Positions 1-5,906 of a stretch of DNA of 10,841 nucleotides are shown in pieces. Under the pieces are notes generated by a model. It saw nothing but the letters and a program-made list of their open reading frames with translations, did not search any database and was not told the origin of the DNA. A program made the translations under genes and the position numbers. The DNA is from Chloroflexota bacterium (lineage in GTDB: Bacteria > Chloroflexota > Ktedonobacteria > Ktedonobacterales > Ktedonobacteraceae), in contig CADDYT010000186.1 of NCBI GenBank assembly GCA_902810755.1, forward strand, positions 1 through 10,841, in the 5' to 3' direction. Position 1 is the first letter of the stretch. The number at the start of each line of letters is the position of its first letter.

Positions 1-2
1 GG

Positions 3-92
3 CTGGCCTGCGGCGGCGGAGTGGTGGTCTATGGACTCATTCATTTACTGTTACGAAAGACTGTCAGGTGGTGCTTATGGAAGCTGTATTGA
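3..92 (+). CDS. Possible C-terminal tail of an upstream membrane protein (partial)
   Basis: A reading frame is open from the window edge to a TGA at 90-92. It encodes about 29 residues that begin LACGGGVVVYGLIHLLLRK and end in WKLY. The hydrophobic stretch followed by basic residues would suit the end of a last transmembrane helix. The frame would overlap the aspartate kinase start by 16 bases, which is common in compact operons. The fragment is too short to name, and the frame could be open by chance. No other gene candidate is visible in the first 76 bases. Confidence 0.25.
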   Translation: MACGGGVVVYGLIHLLLRKTVRWCLWKLY

Positions 93-1558
93 GTGTTCTG
101 AAATTCGGGGGAACGTCGGTTGGCAGCGGGGAGCGTATGCGGCGCGTGGCGCATATCGTGGCGCACACGTATAACAGGGCGGAGGAGCCGTTTCCGGTCG
201 TCGTCGTCTCGGCCATGTCGGGCGTAACCGATCAGTTGCTGCGCATTGCGCGTTTCGCCTGCGAAGATGAGCAGGAGGAACTGGCGCGGGAAGTGCTGGC
301 CCTGAAGCAGCGCCATCTGGAGGCGGCGGAGAAGGCGGTCACGCACCGCGAGGCCCGGCATGCCCTGCGCGCCACGTTGCAGGAGGCGTTCTCAAAGCTC
401 GAACAGGACGTGCAGGCGTTGCAGGCTGCCGGACAGCATGGCGAGGATATTGCTCTGCCGACGGCGAGAGTTGCCGCCTGGGGCGAACGTCTCTCGGTGC
501 TGCTGGTGGCGGCTGCCGTGCAGGAATGCGGCGTGCAGGCCGCGCCGGTGCGCGAAGAGGTGATTATCACGGCGCGCCCGCAAGGCGAAGCGCCGCCGGT
601 TGGCACGGTAGTGGGGGCCGATCCCCTGATGGAGGAGACGCGGCAGAACGCGCAGCGATTGATCTTCCCCCTGATCGAGCGGCGTGTCGTGCCGGTGGCG
701 GCGGGCTTTATCGGGCGCACGTTCGACGGACATGTGACGACGCTGGGGCGCAACGGCTCCGACTATTCGGCCTCGGTGATCGGCGCGGCGCTGGATGGCG
801 TCGAGGTCACCATCTATACCGATGTCGATGGCGTGCTGACGGCAGATCCGCGTCTGGTGCCGAATGCGCGTCTGCTGCCCGTCCTCTCCTATGCAGAGGC
901 GGCGCGGCTCTCCTGGTTCGGCGCGAAGGTGTTGCACCCGCGCACGCTCATCCCGGTCGCGCCCCGCAACATCCCCGTGCGCGTGCGCAACACGTTTCGC
1001 CCGCACATTCGTGGCACCGTCGTGGGGCCGGAGGACGGAAGCAGCGCGGCAACGGCCATTACCATGCGCCGCCACCTGGCATTGATTACCGTAGAGAGTA
1101 CCGATTTGTTTGGCGCGCCTGAGAACGCCGGGCAGGTCTTCGCGCTGGCCGCGCGCGCGGGGGCCGCGCCGGTTGCCATCTGCTCCTCGTCGGGTCACCA
1201 CCTCTCCTTCGTTGTGGAGGAGCGAGCGGCAGAGAGCGTTGTCTCGCTTTTGCAGCACGACATGGGCGCGTGGCGCGTGCGCGCGCGTCCCGATCTGGCC
1301 GCCTGCGCCTGCATCGGCTCCGGCTTCACCGTTGACCCGATGAGTCCGGCCCGCGCTATCGCCGCTCTTGCTCGCGAGCGTATCCCCGTCATCACACAGG
1401 GCGCGTCCGAACAGAGCATCACCCTGATTATTGCGGATGAGAACGCCGAGCGCGCTCTGCGCAGCCTGCACCGCGACCTCATTGCCCCCGTTATTCCCCT
1501 CGTGCGCCATGATGCCCCCACCACTCGCGAGCGGCGGCGCAGCACGGGCGCGTTGTAA
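77..1558 (+). CDS. lysC: Aspartate kinase (monofunctional, with tandem ACT domains)
   Basis: The enzyme phosphorylates L-aspartate with ATP to aspartyl-4-phosphate, the first step towards lysine, threonine, methionine and isoleucine, in the cytoplasm. The amino-acid kinase domain opens with KFGGTSV at residues 9-15. It carries TTLGRNGSDYSA at 221-232, then TDVDGV, the ADPR segment and the FGAKVLHPRT segment, all close to the aspartokinase part of E. coli ThrA. From about residue 334 to the end there is a regulatory region with two ACT-like units, so allosteric feedback by an end-product amino acid is likely, but the ligand cannot be read. The total is 493 residues, a normal length for this form. 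I chose ATG 77 because AGGTGG at 66-71 lies 5 bases upstream. A GTG at 68 in the same frame overlaps that ribosome site. The gene for the next enzyme starts 29 bases after the stop, so the two are probably co-transcribed. The symbol lysC is by function; paralogues elsewhere cannot be excluded. Confidence 0.95.
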   Translation: MEAVLSVLKFGGTSVGSGERMRRVAHIVAHTYNRAEEPFPVVVVSAMSGVTDQLLRIARFACEDEQEELAREVLALKQRHLEAAEKAVTHREARHALRATLQEAFSKLEQDVQALQAAGQHGEDIALPTARVAAWGERLSVLLVAAAVQECGVQAAPVREEVIITARPQGEAPPVGTVVGADPLMEETRQNAQRLIFPLIERRVVPVAAGFIGRTFDGHVTTLGRNGSDYSASVIGAALDGVEVTIYTDVDGVLTADPRLVPNARLLPVLSYAEAARLSWFGAKVLHPRTLIPVAPRNIPVRVRNTFRPHIRGTVVGPEDGSSAATAITMRRHLALITVESTDLFGAPENAGQVFALAARAGAAPVAICSSSGHHLSFVVEERAAESVVSLLQHDMGAWRVRARPDLAACACIGSGFTVDPMSPARAIAALARERIPVITQGASEQSITLIIADENAERALRSLHRDLIAPVIPLVRHDAPTTRERRRSTGAL

Positions 1559-1587
1559 TGGCCTTGTCAGGATAGGAGGTGCGAAAG

Positions 1588-2658
1588 ATGACAGAGAGAC
1601 GCGAGCGTATCCCCGTTGCCGTGCTGGGGGCAACGGGCATGGTGGGGCAACGTTTCATAGAGTTGTTACAGGGGCATCCCTGGTTTGAACTGGTGGCGCT
1701 GGCAGCTTCAGAGCGACATGTGGGACAGCCCTACGGCGAGGTGGCGCGCTGGCGTTTGCCAGGTAGCGAGATGCCTGCGTCGGCGGCGCATTTGCCCGTA
1801 CAGCCTTGCAGGCCGGAGGCGTTAGCGGATGTGCGGATCGTCTTTTCGGCGCTGCCGGGCGAAGCGGCTGATCTGGTCGAGGCCGATTTTGCGCGCGCAG
1901 GCAAGGCCGTGTTCAGCAATGCGAAAAGCTATCGTATGGCCCCTGACGTGCCGCTAATCGTGCCGGAGGTGAACGCCGATCACGCCGCTGCTATCGTGCA
2001 GCAGCGCAGGCAGCGCGGCTGGTCGGGCTGCATCGTCACCAACGCTAACTGCTCCGCTACTCCGCTGGTGATGGCGCTCAAGCCCTTACAGGAGGCATTT
2101 GGCGTGCGTAAGGCGCTGGTGACGACCTTGCAGGCTATTTCCGGCGCAGGCTATCCCGGCCTGCCCTCGTATGATATCCTCGATAATGCTATTCCCTATA
2201 TCGGCGGTGAAGAGGAGAAGGTAGAGAGCGAGACGCGCAAGATGCTCGGCTCCTGGCAGGAAGGAGAGGGCTTTCGCGACGCGCCGCTCGTGGTGAGCGC
2301 ACACTGCAACCGCGTGGCGACGCGCGAGGGCCACCTGGAATGCGCCAGCGTCGAACTGGGCCGCGACGCGGAACCGGAGGAGATTATCGCCGCCTGGGAA
2401 GCGTATCAGGGCGAGCCGCAGCGTCTGGGCCTTCCCACTGCGCCGCCACGCGCCCTGCTCTACCGCTCCGAGCCAGACCGCCCGCAGACGCTGCGCGACC
2501 GCGACGCCGGGCAGGGCATGACCGTCACCCTCGGTCGCCTGCGCCGCTGCCCCATCCTGAGCTACAAATTCGTGTTGCTTGGCCACAACACCATTCGCGG
2601 CGCGGCGGGAGGCTCCATTCTCAACGCCGAATTGTGCGTGAGCAAGGGACTGATATAA
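1588..2658 (+). CDS. asd: Aspartate-semialdehyde dehydrogenase (archaeal/fungal-type subfamily)
   Basis: The enzyme reduces aspartyl-4-phosphate with NADPH to aspartate-4-semialdehyde, the step directly after the upstream aspartate kinase. The N-terminal Rossmann motif is LGATGMVGQRF, near residues 13-23. The catalytic cysteine is Cys155 in TNANCSATPL. Histidines in the HCNRV segment (His239) and the GHLE segment (His249) are candidates for the conserved base and substrate-binding position. The C-terminus GHNTIRGAAGGSILNAEL is typical of the family. The NCSA-type active site, the HCNRV segment and the 356-residue length point to the subfamily found in archaea, fungi and some bacteria rather than the E. 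coli type; this is from memory of the families. ATG 1588 is preferred because a strong ribosome site AGGAGG lies at 1574-1579, 8 bases upstream. The in-frame GTG at 1579 overlaps that site and is unlikely to be the start. The gene is intact and ends 9 bases before a terminator-like hairpin. Confidence 0.95.
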   Translation: MTERRERIPVAVLGATGMVGQRFIELLQGHPWFELVALAASERHVGQPYGEVARWRLPGSEMPASAAHLPVQPCRPEALADVRIVFSALPGEAADLVEADFARAGKAVFSNAKSYRMAPDVPLIVPEVNADHAAAIVQQRRQRGWSGCIVTNANCSATPLVMALKPLQEAFGVRKALVTTLQAISGAGYPGLPSYDILDNAIPYIGGEEEKVESETRKMLGSWQEGEGFRDAPLVVSAHCNRVATREGHLECASVELGRDAEPEEIIAAWEAYQGEPQRLGLPTAPPRALLYRSEPDRPQTLRDRDAGQGMTVTLGRLRRCPILSYKFVLLGHNTIRGAAGGSILNAELCVSKGLI

Positions 2659-2667
2659 CAAACGAGA

Positions 2668-2701
2668 CAAAGGGCATGGTCCGGCGCGCTCATGCCCTTT
2701 G
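2668..2701. terminator. Terminator-like hairpin between convergent genes
   Basis: CAAAGGGCATG at 2668-2678 and CATGCCCTTTG at 2691-2701 are a perfect 11-bp inverted repeat with a 12-base loop. The hairpin fills the 49-base gap between the asd stop and the stop of the convergent S53 peptidase gene, so it can serve both strands. The flanking tracts are only moderately T-rich (better on the - strand), so it is not a textbook intrinsic terminator. Its position makes the call reasonable. Confidence 0.7.
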
Positions 2702-2707
2702 CTCCTG

Positions 2708-4081
2708 TTATGTTGATGATTTCATTGCGCTAATCAAATCCGGCAGCAGCTTGTAGGCGACAGGGGCGCCGAGGCCGGTGATGGGGTCCCAGCCGATGGC
2801 GGCGGAATAACCTTGCACGTTGACGCCGTGACTGTGGACGCTGTTGTTGCCGCTGGTGATATCGTAGAAATCCTGATTATACTGGCTCGTGGTCGACAGC
2901 CTGTAGAGCGCGGGATTGAGAAAGCCGAGGGGGTGACCGGCCATCTGGTTAGCAATGGCGGTCAGACCGGCCCAGAAGGGCGCGCTGGCGCTGGTGCCAC
3001 CGGCAAGCCCCCATTGACCCTGGAAGTAGATGGCAAGCCCGGTATCGGGATCGGCGGGCGCGGAGATATCCGGGACGCCGCGCCGGTGATTGAGCAGACT
3101 CTGCACGGAGGCGGGCAGAAGTTGCTGGTAGCTCGGCTCTGTATAGAAGGAACTGAAGCCGCCGCCGCTGCCACTCCACGCCGTCTCCTGGTAGGTCTCC
3201 CCCACACTATTGACGGTAGTGCCGCCGCAGGCTGTGATCCAGGGATTGTCGGCGGGGAAGCTGGTCGTCGGCGTAGGCGAGAGCTTCGTGGCCTGCAGGT
3301 CGGTGTAGTCGGTTGCGCCGTTATCTCCGGAGGAGCCAAAGAAGGTCATGCCCTGCTGGGTGGTCGCCTGCTGGAAAAACGTATTCCATTTCTGCAATTC
3401 CTGCTGCCCTGCCGTGTCCTTCAACGTGACTTCAGACGCGCCCCAGCTCTGAGAGACGATGTTGCCGAGGTGGTGCGCGAGAGCGTACTGTTCCAGTTGC
3501 AGGAATTCAGGCAGCCCGACCGTTCCCTCGGTCTCCGCTACCGGGCTGGTCATGACGATGATGTTGGCGCCGGGGGCGATGGCGTGGATGATCTGCACAT
3601 CCAGTTCGGTTTCGCCCGCCCAGCCGTTCATATCGTGGTTGGGATCATAGGTTGGCTCGTTGACCACATTGGAGATGACCTGAATGTTGATCGGCGGCAG
3701 GCCAAATTCCTGATCGAACCTGTCCATATCCTGCTGGAGCGTGGGGCTGCCGAAGGAGACAATATCGATGATGGTTTGCCCCTTGCCTGTATAGCCCTGC
3801 TCGATCAATGGTTCAATACCGAAGGCGACGCGCATCTGGTGAGGCGTCAGGCAGGTCAGGCCGCCACCGCTGTTATTGAGGCCCTCAATGGGGCAGGTAT
3901 CGTCCTGGGTTGGTGTCGGGCCGCCGGGAAGCTGAGTATCTGGCGTGACATCGGGGAAAGGCTTTGCCGGTGTGGGCGTCGTGTTCCCACTACCCAGGGG
4001 GCCAGGCAGGCTGCACCCCGCCAGCAGCAGGAGCGAGAACAGAAAGATGGGGAGGAACCGCCGAAATGGATATCTGGTCAT
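2708..4081 (-). CDS. S53 family (sedolisin) serine-carboxyl peptidase, predicted lipoprotein, no propeptide
   Basis: This is a predicted secreted, lipid-anchored endopeptidase of the sedolisin family. These enzymes have a subtilisin-like fold with a Ser-Glu-Asp triad and often work at acid pH. Residues 1-23 form a lipoprotein signal with the lipobox LAGC (Cys23), followed by a Pro/Thr-rich linker to about residue 75. The catalytic domain then starts directly. Visible residues are Glu157 and Asp161 in GETELDVQ, oxyanion Asp253 in SSGDNG, and nucleophile Ser364 in GGTSASAP. The C-terminal calcium site is Asp407-Ile408 with Asp432 in GWDPITGLG. All key residues are present, so it should be active. 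The family normally has a propeptide of about 150-200 residues before this domain, and there is no room for one here. The start ATG has AGGAG 10 bases upstream, in the 19-base gap after the stop of the upstream paralogue, so the pair is probably one transcript. By eye the two catalytic domains are about two-thirds identical, which indicates tandem duplication. Confidence 0.92.
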   Translation of the reverse strand: MTRYPFRRFLPIFLFSLLLLAGCSLPGPLGSGNTTPTPAKPFPDVTPDTQLPGGPTPTQDDTCPIEGLNNSGGGLTCLTPHQMRVAFGIEPLIEQGYTGKGQTIIDIVSFGSPTLQQDMDRFDQEFGLPPINIQVISNVVNEPTYDPNHDMNGWAGETELDVQIIHAIAPGANIIVMTSPVAETEGTVGLPEFLQLEQYALAHHLGNIVSQSWGASEVTLKDTAGQQELQKWNTFFQQATTQQGMTFFGSSGDNGATDYTDLQATKLSPTPTTSFPADNPWITACGGTTVNSVGETYQETAWSGSGGGFSSFYTEPSYQQLLPASVQSLLNHRRGVPDISAPADPDTGLAIYFQGQWGLAGGTSASAPFWAGLTAIANQMAGHPLGFLNPALYRLSTTSQYNQDFYDITSGNNSVHSHGVNVQGYSAAIGWDPITGLGAPVAYKLLPDLISAMKSST

Positions 4082-4100
4082 ACGAAAAAGACTCCTGAAG

Positions 4101-5558
4101 TTATTGCAATGCGGCGATCAGGTCAGGGATGAACTGGCTGGCCTGCGGGCTGCCCAGGCCGGTGACCGCGTCCCAGCCCGGCACGGCCTGAAAGCCCTGC
4201 ACCTGCACCGTTCCATTGTTGACGTTATTGTTGCCGACAGTAATATCGCGAAAATCTTGCTGCGCACGCGCGGAGGCCGCGAGCTTGTAGAGGCCAGGGT
4301 TGATGAAGCCGAGCGGGTGACCCGCCATCTGGTTGGCGATGGCGACGATGGCCGCCCAGAACGGCGTGCTGGCGCTGGTGCCGCCCGTCTGATCCCACTG
4401 CCCGTTAAAGTAGAAAGCCAGGCCCGTATCGGGGTTGGCATCGGCGGCGATATCCGGGATGCCGCGCTGGCCCCCCAGCAGCGATTGCACCGAAGAGGGC
4501 ATGCCGCGCTGGAAATCCGGCTCGCTGAAAAACTTGCTGGTGCCGCCGCCGCTGCCCGACCAGGCAACCTCATTGTAGCTATCGCCTGTGTGCAGCAAGG
4601 TCGTGCCGCCGACAGCTGTCACCCAGGGAACATCTGCCGGGAAGTTGACGGTGCGCGTGGGCGATAGCTTCGTCGCGGCGATGTTTGCCCAGTCGGTCGC
4701 CCCGTTATCCCCGGAGCCGGAGACAATAGTGAAGCCCTCCTGTGTGGTGATCTGTTTGTAGAAGTCGGTGTAGGTTTTGACAAGCTGCTGCCCTGCGCTA
4801 TCGGAGAGCGTGACTTCTGAAGCCACATAGCTCTGTGAGAAAATCTGGCCGAGGTGGTGTGAGACGGCGTATTTTTCCAGATCCAGAAATTGCGGCAGGC
4901 CAATTGTCCCCTCGGTCTCGTCGACCGGGCTGGTCATCACGACGATATTTGCATCGGGCGCGATGGCATGCATAATCTGCACATCCAGCTCGGTCTCGCC
5001 TGCCCAGCCAACCATATCCTGATTATTCGGGTCGAAAGGCACGGTGCCGAGCGGGGCAACGACCTGTATGTTGATAGGCGGGAGGCTGAACTGCCGGTCA
5101 AAGACATCCATATCCTGCTGCAACGTGGGGCTGCCATATGAGACGATATCGATAATGGTCTGCCCCTTGCCCGTGTAGCCGCGCTCCGTCAGCGCCTCTA
5201 CGCCATAGGCCAGGCGCAGGGCGTAAGGAGTATAGCAGTTCTGATTCCTGTTCAACGGTGCGGGACAGGTGAGCTGTGCTGTTGTCGGTGTAGGTGAGGT
5301 AGTGGTTTTATGTGTTGGCGTCGCCGCCGGTGTACCGCTGGCATTGCCCCCACTGCTCCCCGGCAAATCGCAGGCCGCGAGCAGGAGAACGAAGATCAGC
5401 AGTGGAAACAGGCGTGAGCAGGCCACGCGCAAGGGAGTGGCCCTACTATACGATGGGCGACCGTACGGCCTGTGGAGGAGCCGTGTATAGTAGGGCCACT
5501 CCCTTGCGCGTGGCCTGCTCGGACTTACAATAACGTCCATGGGGGTAGACCTGTGCAT
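4101..5558 (-). CDS. S53 family (sedolisin) peptidase paralogue with a hairpin-derived N-terminal extension
   Basis: This is a second sedolisin, upstream of its paralogue in the same direction. Key residues are Glu188 and Asp192 in GETELDVQ, Asp284 in GSGDNG, Ser395 in GGTSASTP, and calcium ligands Asp438-Ile439 and Asp463. The hydrophobic signal LFPLLIFVLLLAAC with lipidation Cys63 is followed by a Ser/Thr/Pro linker and then directly by the catalytic domain, again without a propeptide. The oddity is the N-terminus. About 48 residues precede the hydrophobic core, and most are encoded by a perfect 36-bp inverted repeat (5416-5520) that reads through without a stop. The paralogue needs only 22 residues before its cysteine. 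The true start is uncertain. ATG 5558 has GAGG three bases upstream, ATG 5540 has a weak site, and an in-frame TTG at 5432 would give a signal of the paralogue's length but has no ribosome site. Insertion of the repeat probably displaced the original start, so export or expression may be altered. The catalytic part looks intact. Confidence 0.85.
   Translation of the reverse strand: MHRSTPMDVIVSPSRPRAREWPYYTRLLHRPYGRPSYSRATPLRVACSRLFPLLIFVLLLAACDLPGSSGGNASGTPAATPTHKTTTSPTPTTAQLTCPAPLNRNQNCYTPYALRLAYGVEALTERGYTGKGQTIIDIVSYGSPTLQQDMDVFDRQFSLPPINIQVVAPLGTVPFDPNNQDMVGWAGETELDVQIMHAIAPDANIVVMTSPVDETEGTIGLPQFLDLEKYAVSHHLGQIFSQSYVASEVTLSDSAGQQLVKTYTDFYKQITTQEGFTIVSGSGDNGATDWANIAATKLSPTRTVNFPADVPWVTAVGGTTLLHTGDSYNEVAWSGSGGGTSKFFSEPDFQRGMPSSVQSLLGGQRGIPDIAADANPDTGLAFYFNGQWDQTGGTSASTPFWAAIVAIANQMAGHPLGFINPGLYKLAASARAQQDFRDITVGNNNVNNGTVQVQGFQAVPGWDAVTGLGSPQASQFIPDLIAALQ
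5416..5520. repeat. Perfect 36-bp inverted repeat, REP-doublet (REPIN)-like element
   Basis: Positions 5416-5451 and 5485-5520 are exact reverse complements over 36 bases, separated by 33 bases that contain the palindrome CCGTACGG (5461-5468). Each arm is itself a small hairpin: GGCCAC, a 10-base spacer, GTGGCC (5494-5499 and 5510-5515 in the right arm). A GTAG sits directly 5' of that hairpin (5490-5493 on +, mirrored at 5446-5443 on -). A GTAG tetranucleotide next to a short imperfect palindrome is the known signature of REP sequences mobilised by RAYT (TnpA-REP) proteins, and two inverted REPs form a REPIN. No transposase gene or target-site duplication is visible here. The element lies in the 5' part of the upstream S53 gene and could also act as an mRNA stem-loop. 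The class assignment is inference; the repeat itself is certain. Confidence 0.75.
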
Positions 5559-5906
5559 ATTCCTCTTCTTGCTCCTCTAAAAAAAATCGGACGTTCTACA
5601 GTATCTTACGATAACCTCTCCTATGATACCCGCAAATTGGCGATCTGAGAAGTGGGAAACGTGAATACGGAATGTGAAAAATTCTCTTGTGCTTTTACCG
5701 GAAATGGTGTAAGGTAGCGTGGATGCTTGCCGCCGTGTCATGCTGAGCGGCAGTCAGCCGTTAGCCCTGAGTGCCGCGAAGGGAAGGCATCTGAGGCGGA
5801 CCATGCCGCCCGGTTGGTCACCAGAGATTCTTCGCTGCGCTCCGCATGACACGTCAGGGCCACGTTTTTACGGCATGGTATGACATGAAAAAGGAAAGGT
5901 GGTTGC
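5559..5906. other. Intergenic region between divergent S53 and A2M genes
   Basis: This 348-base gap must hold the promoters of the - strand S53 pair and the + strand A2M gene. The first part (5559-5733) is AT-richer than its surroundings and includes an A8 run at 5580-5587. On the + strand, TTGTGC, 17 bases, TAAGGT (about 5689-5717) is a weak sigma70-like candidate, but it matches consensus poorly. I found no convincing - strand promoter. The second part (5734-5853) is a repeat element described separately. The A2M ribosome site AGGTGG lies at 5897-5902, just before its ATG. I see no small gene or RNA gene here. Confidence 0.5.
5734..5853. repeat. MITE-like intergenic repeat with 16-bp terminal inverted repeats
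   Basis: The left end CGTGTCATGCTGAGCG (5734-5749) and the reverse complement of the right end (5838-5853) match at 15 of 16 positions. They enclose about 88 bases with no gene. The core TGTCATGCTGAGCGG (5736-5750) recurs exactly on the - strand at 9526-9540, downstream of the A2M gene, so this is a dispersed repeat family rather than a unique site. From memory, palindromes of the type 'TGTCATxCTGAGCG...AGCGAAG' are common intergenic repeats in several bacterial phyla. No transposase or clear target duplication is seen. Confidence 0.65.

Noticed and set aside
1..76. Lysine (L-box) riboswitch or other leader before aspartate kinase
   Set aside because: Only 76 bases are available, much shorter than the riboswitch, and part of them may encode an upstream protein tail.
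68..76. GTG at 68 as the aspartate kinase start
   Set aside because: It overlaps AGGTGG, which is well placed for ATG 77. Family N-termini also begin close to the KFGGTSV motif.
1579..1587. GTG at 1579 as the asd start
   Set aside because: It is part of the strong AGGAGGT ribosome site that serves ATG 1588.
392..1633. Long open frame (413 codons) on the - strand opposite aspartate kinase
   Set aside because: It lies antisense to a clearly conserved enzyme, its product resembles no family and is rich in Arg/His/Ala, as expected for the complement of GC-rich coding DNA.
2813..4132. Long open frame (439 codons) on the + strand opposite the S53 peptidase
   Set aside because: The opposite strand has a full set of sedolisin catalytic residues. 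This frame is a low-stop shadow.
5734..5853. Small RNA or tRNA gene
   Set aside because: There is no cloverleaf or known RNA fold. The inverted ends and the related copy at 9526-9540 fit a dispersed repeat.
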